Shown one piece after another: positions 51,346 through 60,180 of a DNA stretch of 64,000 bases. Within the stretch, counting starts at the first letter, position 1. Every line of letters begins with the position of its first letter. The position numbers were made by a program, and so were the translations under genes. Where the stretch lies: positions 214,427-278,426 of the forward strand of contig JAGWHB010000004.1 of the NCBI GenBank assembly GCA_028867035.1. The letters are read 5' to 3'. This stretch comes from Nitrososphaerota archaeon (GTDB lineage Archaea > Thermoproteota > Nitrososphaeria > Nitrososphaerales > Gagatemarchaeaceae). The notes under the pieces were generated by a model. That model ran no database searches, was not told the origin of the DNA, and saw nothing but the letters and a program-made list of their open reading frames with translations.

Positions 51346-52155
51346 ATGCAAAGACACGTAGGGCCGCTCGCAAAGGAGTTCATGCACAGGGGCGTGGTGA
51401 CGGTCCTTCAAGATACGAATGTCGAAGATGCCATCAAGCTGATGGATTCGAACTACATAGGGAGCGTTGTCGTCTTGGACAGCCTCGGCCCTTGCGGCAT
51501 CTTCAGCGAAAGGGAGCTGGTCAGCAGGGTCTTGGCCAGGGGCAGAGGCCCACACGAGACAGCCATAGCCGAAGTCGCCTCCCCAAAGTTCCCTTCAATC
51601 AACTCGTCGGCTACCCTGGAGGAGGTGGCGGCTGCGATGATCACCAAGAAGAGCAGGCTGATGGTCTTCGAAGACGCGGAATTGGTGGGGATAGTCACCC
51701 CCACGGACCTGATGAAGGTGCTCAAGAATGTCGAAGATGACTTCTCGATCCTGAGGGTGATTTCGACCCGCATGGTCACGGTGATGCCGCAGGCCCCCGT
51801 CGACGCAGTCGTAAGGCTGATGGACGAGAACAGGGTGGGGAGCGTCCTGCTAAGCGAAAACGGCCGGTGGACGGGGATATTCACGGAGAGGGACCTGGTC
51901 AGAAAAGTGCTTGCCCGGAGGCGCGGGCTCGACACGGCGGTCCGTGAATTGGCTACTTCTCCGATCGTCACCGCCGAGCCTGGCCTGTTCGGGAGGGAGG
52001 CCGCCGGGATCATGGCGCTGCATGGGTTCAAGCGCCTTCCGCTGAGCGTTAGGGGGGAGGGGGTCGGGATAGTCACGGCCAGGGACGTCGTAGAAGCATT
52101 TGCGAACGCCACCAGCACCCGCTCGCCCCGCATCGACTGGGTGCAGTGGAACTAG
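51346..52155 (+). CDS. Four-CBS-domain protein
   Basis: A 269-residue protein of two Bateman modules. CBS1 about 15-70 (VVTVLQDTNVEDAIKLMDSN … FSERELVSRVL), CBS2 85-135 (SPKFPSINSSATLEEVAAAM … GIVTPTDLMKVL), CBS3 145-200 (MVTVMPQAPVDAVVRLMDEN … FTERDLVRKVL), CBS4 210-262 (SPIVTAEPGLFGREAAGIM … GIVTARDVVEAF). Likely a nucleotide-sensing regulator; no effector domain. A TATA-like ACTTAATAC lies about 35 nt upstream. It stops just before the heme operon promoter. Confidence 0.92.
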   Translation: MQRHVGPLAKEFMHRGVVTVLQDTNVEDAIKLMDSNYIGSVVVLDSLGPCGIFSERELVSRVLARGRGPHETAIAEVASPKFPSINSSATLEEVAAAMITKKSRLMVFEDAELVGIVTPTDLMKVLKNVEDDFSILRVISTRMVTVMPQAPVDAVVRLMDENRVGSVLLSENGRWTGIFTERDLVRKVLARRRGLDTAVRELATSPIVTAEPGLFGREAAGIMALHGFKRLPLSVRGEGVGIVTARDVVEAFANATSTRSPRIDWVQWN

Positions 52156-52182
52156 GAAGTCGGAAGGAAAAGCCTAAGGAAC

Positions 52183-52191
52183 GTTAAATAC
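52183..52191 (+). promoter_or_regulatory. TATA box of the heme operon
   Basis: GTTAAATAC centred about 33 nt before TTG 52221 of hemA, the best promoter element upstream of the whole hem cluster; no other clear one is seen until about 60.1 kb. Confidence 0.55.
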
Positions 52192-52220
52192 AATCCCGAT
52201 AGAGCGCGCACCGGACGTAG

Positions 52221-53501
52221 TTGGGTACCATCGGTCAACAACCATCTCTTGACACCGCCCCTCAGAGCCCTCCGTTCGGCCCAACCCCACAGCTGATGCT
52301 GATCGGGACGTCGTACAAGTCCTCCCCCATCGGGTTCCGCGAGGTCCTCGCTCGGAAAGTGGGAGAAGATCACATTGGGGAATCGATGTCGGCGATGGAG
52401 TCCGCCCTGCTCTCGACCTGCAACAGGTTCGAGGTCTATCTCACATCTAGAAGCCCGGACTTGTCGTATGCTTCCTTTCTGAGGCGCGCCCACGAACTGA
52501 CTGGGTTCGAGGGCATGGAGTCTTCTTTCTACCAGCTCAGAGGCCCGGAAGCTGTCCGTCATCTGTTCAGCGTGGCCGCCGGCCTGGAATCCGTGGTGGT
52601 GGGGGAGCCCCAGATTCTCTCCCAGGTCAGGAAGTCAGGGGTGGACTCGAGGAGGAATGGGAACGCGGGTGCGATTCTTTCTCCTATGTTCGACAGGGCC
52701 TACAGGGTGGGTGCCCGTTTAAGGGCAGCCTACGGGCTCGAGTCGGAGGAAGCCTCTCTGAGCGACCTTGCGATCGATGCGATAGGCGAGCTGTCCCCCG
52801 GAAAGCACGACGTCATGCTGGTGGGGACGGGGAAGATGGTGAGACTGGCAGCGCGGCGTTTGAAGGGGAGCGCCAGGCGGCTCTATGTGGTGTCACGGCG
52901 GAAGGCACGACCCGCCGGGCTTGAGTGGTGCACGCTCGTCAGGACCGCCGACATGGGGAGGGTCGCTGCAAAGTGCGATGTGTTGATTTCGGCGACGACA
53001 ACCGGCAGGCCGCTGATAACACCTGCAGAACTGAGGGGCAGGAAGAAGCGCATCGTGGTGGACCTTGGCATGCCGAGGAACGTGTCGGAGTCCGTGAGGA
53101 ACTTGCAGAACGTCAAGCTCATCGACCTTGACGATCTTGCCAGGCTCGCCCGCCCCGGCAGGTACCCGAGCAAGCTGAAGGGTGCCGAGTCGGCTGCGGC
53201 CAGAGAGGCGTCAGAGTTCTACGACTGGCTCGTCCAGACTAGGCTGACGACCACCCTTGCGGACCTCTACGCCTGGGCTGAATCGATAAGGATTGAGGAG
53301 CTGAGGCGGGCGACGAGCAAGCTCAACCCCAAGACCGAGAGGGAGAAGCGGATCGTGGAGGCCATGAGCAGGAGGATTATCAGCAAGGTCCTGGCTAGAC
53401 CCGCCCAGTTCGCCCGCAGGAAGCAGGGCGGGCTCTCTGAGGAGGACAAGCTGGAGCTCCTGGGTTCGGTGTTCGGGACTGGTGCTTCGGGTGAGAAGTA
53501 G
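52221..53501 (+). CDS. hemA: Glutamyl-tRNA reductase
   Basis: A 426-residue NADPH enzyme reducing glutamyl-tRNA to glutamate-1-semialdehyde, the first committed step of tetrapyrrole synthesis. Catalytic Cys in LLSTCNRFEVYL (about residue 68), GLESVVVGEPQILSQVRKS, Rossmann VMLVGTGKMVRLAARRL, and VDLGMPRNVSESV. The C-terminal dimerisation helices are full. First gene of the heme operon; start TTG 52221 with a proline-rich 25-residue lead. hemC begins inside its last 20 bases. Confidence 0.95.
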   Translation: MGTIGQQPSLDTAPQSPPFGPTPQLMLIGTSYKSSPIGFREVLARKVGEDHIGESMSAMESALLSTCNRFEVYLTSRSPDLSYASFLRRAHELTGFEGMESSFYQLRGPEAVRHLFSVAAGLESVVVGEPQILSQVRKSGVDSRRNGNAGAILSPMFDRAYRVGARLRAAYGLESEEASLSDLAIDAIGELSPGKHDVMLVGTGKMVRLAARRLKGSARRLYVVSRRKARPAGLEWCTLVRTADMGRVAAKCDVLISATTTGRPLITPAELRGRKKRIVVDLGMPRNVSESVRNLQNVKLIDLDDLARLARPGRYPSKLKGAESAAAREASEFYDWLVQTRLTTTLADLYAWAESIRIEELRRATSKLNPKTEREKRIVEAMSRRIISKVLARPAQFARRKQGGLSEEDKLELLGSVFGTGASGEK

Positions 53502-54414
53502 GCTCATGGTGGGGACCCGGGGGAGCAGGCTCGCGCTCGCCCAGACCAGGCTCGTCGTGGAGGAGCTGGAGGGCCTCGGCGAGAACGTCGAGTTTGTGAC
53601 CGTGCCGATCAAGACGGTGGGGGACGTTGTCCCAGCCGAGAAACTTGGCGACGTCGACGGGAAGACGGCGTTCACCGGGGACATCGACCGGCAGGTGGTC
53701 GACGGCCGCGTCGACTTCGCGGTCCACAGTATGAAGGACCTTCCAGCAAGCCTTGACGAAAGGCTTGTGGTGGCGGCGACGCCCGTCAGAGGGGACGCGA
53801 GGGACGCCCTTGTTTCGGCTTCGGGGTCGGAACTGTCGAGGCTCAAGCTCGGGGCACGGGTCGGCACCTCCAGCGTACGACGGAGGGCCCAGCTTCTCGC
53901 CGCCAGGCGGGACCTGAAGGTGGTGGAGATGCACGGGAACGTTGAAACCAGGCTGAGGAAGATGGACAATGAGCACCTGGACGGGGTGGTGATCGCGGCA
54001 GCCGGATTGAAAAGACTCGGATTGGAGTCGCGGGCCAGCCAGCTCTTCAGCGTCGACGAGATGGTCCCCGCCGTCTGCCAGGGGGTGTTGGCCGTCGAGG
54101 CGAGGAGGGACGACAGGGAGCTCCTCGCTTTCCTCCGCAGGATAGACGACCCTGTGACCAGAGCCTCCAGTGAGTGCGAGCGATCGTTCTCGGAGAAGCT
54201 TGGAGGTGACTGCGACGTCCCGCTGGGGGCGTTCGCAAGCGTAGGATCGAGCGAGTTGAATGCCGTCGGAATGGTCGCGGACACGGAAGGGCTTGAGATG
54301 GTCAAGGTCAGGATTAGAGGGGGGATGAGCGATCCAAAGGATCTCGGGCGCAGGCTGGCGGCGAAGCTCAGCGAGGGAGGCGGGGGTAAGATACTGAAGG
54401 AGCTGCGAAGTTGA
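53482..54414 (+). CDS. hemC: Hydroxymethylbilane synthase (porphobilinogen deaminase)
   Basis: A 310-residue enzyme polymerising four porphobilinogens. MVGTRGSRLALAQT, HSMKDLPA, RVGTSSVRRRAQLLA, GNVETRLRKM and the dipyrromethane-cofactor Cys in LGGDCDVPLGAFA. GTG 53482 overlaps hemA by 20 nt; GTG 53491 and ATG 53506 are other possible starts. Its stop overlaps hemD. Confidence 0.96.
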   Translation: MLRVRSRLMVGTRGSRLALAQTRLVVEELEGLGENVEFVTVPIKTVGDVVPAEKLGDVDGKTAFTGDIDRQVVDGRVDFAVHSMKDLPASLDERLVVAATPVRGDARDALVSASGSELSRLKLGARVGTSSVRRRAQLLAARRDLKVVEMHGNVETRLRKMDNEHLDGVVIAAAGLKRLGLESRASQLFSVDEMVPAVCQGVLAVEARRDDRELLAFLRRIDDPVTRASSECERSFSEKLGGDCDVPLGAFASVGSSELNAVGMVADTEGLEMVKVRIRGGMSDPKDLGRRLAAKLSEGGGGKILKELRS

Positions 54415-55166
54415 GGTCGCAGGAGCTGATTCAGAAGGTGATCGTGGCACGTTCGAGGGAGGGCAATTCCGAGTTTCAGCGGAGGCTGGCTGAGCTGGGC
54501 ATCCCGTCAGTCGGGGTCGAGACCATAAGGTTCGAAGAGCCGGAAGACTGGTTTCTGGTCGACGAGGCCATCAACGGAGTCGAAGCGTTCGACTGGGTCT
54601 TGTTCACATCTCCGAGGGGCGTAGCGGCGTTCGGGTCGAGGGTGCGGAGACTGGGAAAAGACGTGGCCGGGCCGAGGATGGCCGCAGTCGGGGCGAGCAC
54701 GGCAGCTGCCCTCGAAGGGCTGGGGTTCAAGGTTGAATTCGTCCCCAGGGATTATCTCACCGCCGCACTCGGAGAAGGGTTGCCTTCAGAGCAGGGGAGG
54801 AAGGTGCTCTTGCTCAGGGCGGACATTGGCGAGAAGGAGCTCGTCCTGTCGCTCCGGCGCAGGGGTTTCGAAGTGAAAGATGTCGCGGTCTACCGAACCA
54901 GGAAAGCGCCCGGCAGGGTGGACGTCGAACTGCTGAAGGATGCGGGCCTCGTCATCTATGCGAGCCCGTCCGAGGTGAAGGCTTTCCGTGACAGACTCGC
55001 TCCGGGGGATTTCAAGAGGATATCGCGGCAGGCGACGGCCGCTTGCATCGGTCCGGTCACAGCCGGCGCAGCGAGGTCGGCGGGGTTCAGGACCGTTGTG
55101 GTCCCCGAGGTTCATACAGTTGATGCGCTGGTCGAAACGGTCAGGGAGCTGCTCAATCATGCTTGA
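54411..55166 (+). CDS. hemD: Uroporphyrinogen-III synthase
   Basis: A 251-residue two-lobed protein that closes hydroxymethylbilane with ring D inversion. Low sequence conservation is normal; the fold is shown by FDWVLFTSPRGVAAFGSRV, MAAVGASTAAALEGLGF, VLLLRADIGEKELVLSLRRRGF, VIYASPSEVKAFRD and AACIGPVTAGAARSAGF. Start TTG 54411 overlaps the hemC TGA (TTGA); end overlaps hemB. Position between hemC and hemB supports the call. Confidence 0.93.
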   Translation: MRSQELIQKVIVARSREGNSEFQRRLAELGIPSVGVETIRFEEPEDWFLVDEAINGVEAFDWVLFTSPRGVAAFGSRVRRLGKDVAGPRMAAVGASTAAALEGLGFKVEFVPRDYLTAALGEGLPSEQGRKVLLLRADIGEKELVLSLRRRGFEVKDVAVYRTRKAPGRVDVELLKDAGLVIYASPSEVKAFRDRLAPGDFKRISRQATAACIGPVTAGAARSAGFRTVVVPEVHTVDALVETVRELLNHA

Positions 55167-56151
55167 GCAGCGGTTCAGGCTGGAAAGCAGGGCAAGGCGC
55201 CTCCGCAAGAAGGAGTCGCTAAGGAGGATGCTTCGTGAGACGAGGCTGCACGAAGACATGCTTGTCGCACCCGTGTTCGTGAAGGAAGGGACCAAAAAGG
55301 TTGAAGCGATCGAAGGGATGCCCGGGGTGTACCGGTACTCCATCGACGAGCTTCAGGGATACCTTGAGAGACTTGCCAGGGTCGGGGTCAGGAGCATCCT
55401 GCTGTTCGGGGTTCCGGACGAAAAGGACGACCAGGGGAGCGGTGCATACGCGAGAGAAGGGCTGGTCCCACGGGCAATAGAAGCGGTCAGGCCGAACTTC
55501 CCGGAGCTCGTGGTAATGGCAGACGTCTGCCTCTGCGAGTACACCTCCCACGGCCACTGCGGCCTCCTGACGGGGCAGGAGGTAGACAACGACAGGACTC
55601 TCCCGCTCCTCGCAAGGGCGGCTGTGGAGTACGCGAGGGCCGGGGCCGACGTTGTCGCACCAAGCGCGATGATGGACGGCCAGGTCCTGGCAATCAGGAG
55701 GGCCCTCCAGGAGGCAGGGCTGGATGACACAATCGTGATGGGATATTCGGCGAAGCACGCGTCGGCATTCTACAAGCCGTTCAGGAACGCCGCCGGCTCG
55801 GCTCCCGCCTTCGGGGACAGGAGGAGCTACCAGATGCAACCGGGTAATTTCAGAGAGGCGATGAGGGAGATAGAACTGGACGTGAAGGAGGGGGCGGACA
55901 TCGTAATGGTCAAACCCGCATTGGCGTACCTCGACGTGATATCCGGGGCCCGTAGGAAGTTCGACCTTCCTTTGGCTGCCTACAACGTGAGCGGCGAATA
56001 TTCCATGGTGAAGGCGGCGGCGCTCAACGGCTGGCTGGATGAGAAGTCGGCGGTCTACGAGATACTAGTCGGGATCAGGCGGGCAGGTGCAGACATGATC
56101 ATCACATACTTCGCAGAAGATGCGGCTCGCTGGTTGAAGGAGGGATGGTGA
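55159..56151 (+). CDS. hemB: Porphobilinogen synthase (delta-aminolevulinate dehydratase)
   Basis: A 330-residue enzyme condensing two aminolevulinates. RRMLRETRLHEDMLVAPVFVKEG, zinc-type cysteines DVCLCEYTSHGHCG, catalytic Lys in GYSAKHASAFYKPFR and Schiff-base Lys in MVKPALAYLD, then YNVSGEYSM. Cysteine triad indicates a zinc-dependent form. ATG 55159 overlaps hemD by 8 nt and is the only start giving the normal N-terminus. Confidence 0.97.
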   Translation: MLEQRFRLESRARRLRKKESLRRMLRETRLHEDMLVAPVFVKEGTKKVEAIEGMPGVYRYSIDELQGYLERLARVGVRSILLFGVPDEKDDQGSGAYAREGLVPRAIEAVRPNFPELVVMADVCLCEYTSHGHCGLLTGQEVDNDRTLPLLARAAVEYARAGADVVAPSAMMDGQVLAIRRALQEAGLDDTIVMGYSAKHASAFYKPFRNAAGSAPAFGDRRSYQMQPGNFREAMREIELDVKEGADIVMVKPALAYLDVISGARRKFDLPLAAYNVSGEYSMVKAAALNGWLDEKSAVYEILVGIRRAGADMIITYFAEDAARWLKEGW

Positions 56152-56873
56152 TGGAAGAGCCGGCGTTTCAGGAATCGTCCAGGGAGGCTGGAGGGAGGAA
56201 GTTCATCCGCTATGTTTTCTTCAAGGCGGCCAGGGAGTGGAGATCAATGGACGAGGGGGCCAAGCGGAAGGGGACGGAGGAGTTCCTTAGGGTCCTCGAC
56301 GACCACTCGAGCAGCCTGAAGCTGAAGTTCTACAGCCTCGTCGCGACCAGGGCGGACGTAGATTTCATGATATGGGTAGTCGCCGACGACCTCGAGCCGG
56401 TCCAGAGTTTCGTCTCTGAGCTGCTCGACACCGGCCTGGGAAAGAAGCTCGACGTCGTCTACTCATTCCTCGCGATGACGAGGAAGTCCAAGTACGTCGG
56501 CTCCCACAAGCATACCGGGCAGGAGGGGGACAGCGCGGAGGGCTCGCCGAGGAACTCGAAGTACGCCTTCGTCTACCCCTTGGTCAAGAAGAGGGAATGG
56601 TACAAGGTACCCTTCGTCGAGAGACAGAGGATAATGGCCGAGCACTTCCGGATAGGTCACAAGTACCCCGCGATTAAGATCAATACGGGGTACTCCTTCG
56701 GACTCGACGACCAGGAGTTCGTCCTGGCCTTCGAAGGGGACAGCCCGGGGGAGTTCCTTGACCTCGTTGAAGAGTTGAGGTCGTCTGACGCGAGCAAATA
56801 CACTGAGCGGGAGACTCCAATTTTCACCTGCGCGTCCGTGGACCCTGCGACCATGGTCAAGCTTCTCGGTTAG
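56145..56873 (+). CDS. hemQ: HemQ, coproheme decarboxylase (chlorite dismutase-like)
   Basis: A 242-residue chlorite-dismutase-family protein. Two ferredoxin-like halves; the second holds AFVYPLVKKREWYKVPFVER with the HemQ Tyr144 and Lys148 (YPxxK), MAEHFRIGHKYP with proximal-heme His167, and GYSFGLDDQEFVLAFE, as in HemQ of Gram-positive bacteria. The Cld-type distal Arg of chlorite-degrading enzymes is not evident. HemQ decarboxylates Fe-coproporphyrin III to heme b using peroxide. Located between hemB and hemL; ATG 56145 overlaps the hemB stop (ATG 56151 alternative). Function rests on context plus these residues. Confidence 0.9.
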   Translation: MVMEEPAFQESSREAGGRKFIRYVFFKAAREWRSMDEGAKRKGTEEFLRVLDDHSSSLKLKFYSLVATRADVDFMIWVVADDLEPVQSFVSELLDTGLGKKLDVVYSFLAMTRKSKYVGSHKHTGQEGDSAEGSPRNSKYAFVYPLVKKREWYKVPFVERQRIMAEHFRIGHKYPAIKINTGYSFGLDDQEFVLAFEGDSPGEFLDLVEELRSSDASKYTERETPIFTCASVDPATMVKLLG

Positions 56874-56882
56874 GACTAACGC

Positions 56883-58169
56883 ATGAAGAGCAGGAAATCA
56901 GCCGCGCTCTACGGCAGGGCATCGAAGGTGATGGTGGGGGGAGTCTCCAGCCCTGTGAGGGCCTTCAAGGCGGTGGGGGGTTCGCCCAGATTCATCGAAA
57001 GGGGGAAGGGGTCCCATCTGTGGGACGTCGACGGGAACAGGTATACCGACTACGTGTGCTCATGGGGAGCGTTGATTCACGGGCACGCCGACACCAGGGT
57101 GCTGAGATTCGTCGGTGGGCGGATGAAGAGCGGGACGAGCTTCGGCGCCCCGACCCGGGACGAAGTGCTGCTGACGGAAAGGATCTGCAGCGCCCTCCCG
57201 TCTGTCGAGAAGCTGAGATTCGTGAGTTCGGGGACCGAGGCAACGATGTCCGCTCTGCGGGCTGCGAGAGGCTTCACTAGGAGGACGAAATTCGTGAAGT
57301 TCGAAGGGTGCTATCACGGCCATGCGGACCCATTCCTCACCCAGGCGGGCTCCGGGATGGCCACTTTGGACATCCCGGCGTCAGAGGGGGTCACCCCAGG
57401 CGCCATAGCCGATACTGTCACTCTCCCATACAACGACGTGGAGGCGGTCGAAGCCGAATTCAAGAGGGAAGGGGAGAGCATCGCTGCGGTGATAGTCGAA
57501 CCCGTGGCCGGGAACATGGGGGTCGTGCCTCCGCGGGAGGACTTCCTCGCTTCGGTCAGAAGGGCTTGCACCGACAGCGGTTCGCTCCTGATCTTCGACG
57601 AGGTCATCACAGGGTTCAGGGTGGGGAGAGGGGGAGCCCAGGAGCTGTACGGAGTCAGGCCTGATTTGACCACGCTTGGGAAGATCATAGGGGGAGGTTT
57701 CCCCGTGGGAGCCTACGGAGGGCGGAAGGACGTGATGGCGGTTGTCTCGCCCGAGGGTCCGGTGTATCAGGCTGGGACACTTTCGGGGAACCCGGTCGCC
57801 ATGGCGTCGGGACTGAAGACGCTCGGCCTGCTCGGGAAAGGTGCCTACCGCAGGCTGGAGGGAGCGTCACGTCGCCTGGAGGAGGGGCTCAATTCCGGGG
57901 CGCGGAGGTCGGGATTGGATTTCAGTGTGAACAGGGTCGGGTCGATGGTCGGGATTTTCTTCCGCGATGGGCCAGTATGGAACTTCAGGGACGCGAAGAA
58001 GACCGACGTAGAAGCATATCGCAGGTTCTTCTGGCGGATGCTTGACTCGGGCGTGTATCTCCCTCCATCTGCATTTGAGACCATGTTCGTCTCCCTCGCC
58101 CACAGTGACGGAGACATCGAAGAGACGGTCGCAAGCGCAGAAAGGGCGTTCAGGGAGATGAAGGTCTGA
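56883..58169 (+). CDS. hemL: Glutamate-1-semialdehyde 2,1-aminomutase
   Basis: A 428-residue PLP enzyme converting glutamate semialdehyde to 5-aminolevulinate. MVGGVSSPVRAFKAVGG, SSGTEATMSALRAARGFT, LIFDEVITGFRVGRGGAQ and PLP Lys in TTLGKIIGGGFPVGAYGG. Ten nt after hemQ; its stop overlaps the hemE start. With HemA it makes ALA by the C5 pathway. Confidence 0.97.
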   Translation: MKSRKSAALYGRASKVMVGGVSSPVRAFKAVGGSPRFIERGKGSHLWDVDGNRYTDYVCSWGALIHGHADTRVLRFVGGRMKSGTSFGAPTRDEVLLTERICSALPSVEKLRFVSSGTEATMSALRAARGFTRRTKFVKFEGCYHGHADPFLTQAGSGMATLDIPASEGVTPGAIADTVTLPYNDVEAVEAEFKREGESIAAVIVEPVAGNMGVVPPREDFLASVRRACTDSGSLLIFDEVITGFRVGRGGAQELYGVRPDLTTLGKIIGGGFPVGAYGGRKDVMAVVSPEGPVYQAGTLSGNPVAMASGLKTLGLLGKGAYRRLEGASRRLEEGLNSGARRSGLDFSVNRVGSMVGIFFRDGPVWNFRDAKKTDVEAYRRFFWRMLDSGVYLPPSAFETMFVSLAHSDGDIEETVASAERAFREMKV

Positions 58170-59194
58170 TGCAGAGCACTTTCGTAGACGCATGCTGGGG
58201 TAGGGCCGTAGACCACACGCCGGTGTGGTTCATGCGCCAGGCGGGGAGGTATCTTCCCAGCTATAGGAAGCTGAGGTCTGAGAAGGGGATACTCGAGATC
58301 GCGAAGGACCCGAAGTTAGCCTCCGATGTGACGGTCGACCCTGTAAAACAGCTTGGGGTCGACGCGGCGGTGATGTTCGCAGACATCATGCTCCCCCTCG
58401 AGGGCATCGGAGTGAAATTCAGGATCGAAGAGAACGTCGGGCCGGTGATAGAAAACCCGATCAGGACTAGAGCAGACGTCGAGTCTCTCGGAGAGTTCGA
58501 CCCAGAAAAGCACGTCAGGCACGTCCTTGACACCATAGCCATGGCGGTGGGCAAGCTGGACGGGGTCCCACTTGTAGGGTTCTCGGGGGCGCCGTTCACG
58601 CTGGCAAGCTATCTGATCGAGGGACAGCCGAGCAGGGAGTTCCAGAGGACGAAGAGCATGATGTACAAGGACCCGGACACCTGGAACCTGCTGATGTCCC
58701 GACTGACGAAGCTTGTGGTCGGCTACCTGCGGGCGCAGATAGGAAGCGGCGTGGAGGCGGTCCAATTGTTCGACAGCTGGGTCGGTTGCCTTTCCCCCCA
58801 GGACTACGACTCCTACGTCAAGGGGCACACGGCGGAGATATTCAGCGGAGTGAAGGGCCGCGTGCCCGCTATACACTTTTGCGCCAATTCCTCCTCGCTC
58901 GTTGAGAGGTTCGCAGAGACCGGGTGCGAGGTGGTGAGCGTGGACTGGAGGGTCCCCATCGAGACGGTGTGGGGCAGGACAGGCGGGAAGAAGGCGGTAC
59001 AGGGGAACCTGGACCCGGCGGTGGCTGCGGCGGGGGGGAAGACAATGGAATCAGGTGTATCCGACATACTCGGGCGCGCCTCGGGGAGGAGAGGGCACAT
59101 CTTCAATCTGGGGCACGGCGTACTCAGAGAAACCCCCCCGGAGAACCTAAGGAGGATAGTGGAGATGGTGCAAGGGAATGGTAGGGCGGCCTGA
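58169..59194 (+). CDS. hemE: Uroporphyrinogen decarboxylase
   Basis: A 341-residue TIM barrel turning uroporphyrinogen III into coproporphyrinogen III. WFMRQAGRYLPSYRK, AVMFADIMLPLEGIGV (catalytic Asp in FADIM), GFSGAPFTLASYLIEGQ, FDSWVGCLSP and NLGHGVLRETPPENL. ATG 58169 overlaps the hemL stop. HemE has no role in the siroheme-dependent archaeal route, so its presence argues for a coproporphyrin or protoporphyrin route. Confidence 0.97.
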   Translation: MQSTFVDACWGRAVDHTPVWFMRQAGRYLPSYRKLRSEKGILEIAKDPKLASDVTVDPVKQLGVDAAVMFADIMLPLEGIGVKFRIEENVGPVIENPIRTRADVESLGEFDPEKHVRHVLDTIAMAVGKLDGVPLVGFSGAPFTLASYLIEGQPSREFQRTKSMMYKDPDTWNLLMSRLTKLVVGYLRAQIGSGVEAVQLFDSWVGCLSPQDYDSYVKGHTAEIFSGVKGRVPAIHFCANSSSLVERFAETGCEVVSVDWRVPIETVWGRTGGKKAVQGNLDPAVAAAGGKTMESGVSDILGRASGRRGHIFNLGHGVLRETPPENLRRIVEMVQGNGRAA

Positions 59195-59195
59195 C

Positions 59196-60098
59196 ATGAG
59201 GGGGATCCTGCTCATGGCGTATGGGGGGCCTTCGTCGCCGGACCAGATTGAGGCCTATTTCACCCACATCAGGGGCGGGAGGAAGCCCTCGCAGGAGCAG
59301 CTAGACGACCTGGTCGGCAGGTACAGGGCCATAGGCGGAGCCTCTCCACTGCTAGGGATCACGAACAAGCAGGCGGCGGGGTTGGAGCACGCTATACTCT
59401 CGAATGGGGGAAACACGCATGTCTATGCCGGGATGAAGCACTCCCCTCCGTTCATCGCGGACGTGATGAGACAGGTGAAGCCTGAGGGGGTGACCGACAT
59501 GCTTTGCATTGCTCTGGCGCCTCACTTTTCGGGCATCAGCATAGGCGGCTATGCGAAGGCGGTGGACGAAGGCAACTCGAAGCTGGACTCACCGCTCAGG
59601 ATCACGTTCGTGAAATCATGGCATACGAACCCGAAGCTGCTGTCCATGTGGGCCAGGCGTATCAGTGAGGCCGGGAAGGTCATCGGATCAGATGCCTCTT
59701 TGGTCTTCTCGGCCCACAGCCTGCCTGAGCGGATCCTCCGCGAGGGGGATCCGTACAAGGACCAGCTCTTGGAGACGTCGACGCTTATAGCCGGCCAGGC
59801 GGGATGGAAAGACTGGAGCTTCACGTTCCAGAGCCAGAGCAGGACGGGGGAACCATGGCTCGGGCCCGACATACTCGACCACCTGCAGACACTCTACGAA
59901 AACGGGAAGAGGCGGTTCATATCAGCACCCATAGGATTCGTTTCCGACCATCTCGAGATACTTTACGACATAGACATCGAATGCAAGGACTGGGCCCGGC
60001 AGAAGGAGGTCGAGCTGGTCAGGTGCGAGTCCCCGAACGATTCTGACGAGATGATCGCGACGCTGCTCGATATTGCCAAGGCCAACGGGTTCGCCTGA
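59196..60098 (+). CDS. hemH: Ferrochelatase (probable coproporphyrin ferrochelatase)
   Basis: A 300-residue ferrochelatase. GILLMAYGGPSSPDQIEAYFTHI, MKHSPPFIADVM, catalytic His in VFSAHSLPERIL, FQSQSRTGEPWLGPDI and Glu in GFVSDHLEILYDIDIE. The substrate is taken as coproporphyrin III because HemQ is in the same operon. ATG 59196 lies one base after the hemE TGA; ATG 59178 would overlap it. No CxxxC-type iron-sulfur ligands. Confidence 0.95.
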   Translation: MRGILLMAYGGPSSPDQIEAYFTHIRGGRKPSQEQLDDLVGRYRAIGGASPLLGITNKQAAGLEHAILSNGGNTHVYAGMKHSPPFIADVMRQVKPEGVTDMLCIALAPHFSGISIGGYAKAVDEGNSKLDSPLRITFVKSWHTNPKLLSMWARRISEAGKVIGSDASLVFSAHSLPERILREGDPYKDQLLETSTLIAGQAGWKDWSFTFQSQSRTGEPWLGPDILDHLQTLYENGKRRFISAPIGFVSDHLEILYDIDIECKDWARQKEVELVRCESPNDSDEMIATLLDIAKANGFA

Positions 60099-60180
60099 GC
60101 TGTGAGTGGGGCCGCCGTTGACAGGCAGGAAGTAGTAATAATTCCCACAGACGGGTCGCGAGCAGGGGTCAGAACATAGG

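Noticed and set aside
56145..56873. True chlorite dismutase
   Set aside because: It lies within a heme operon and has HemQ-type residues; no perchlorate or chlorate reductase genes nearby.
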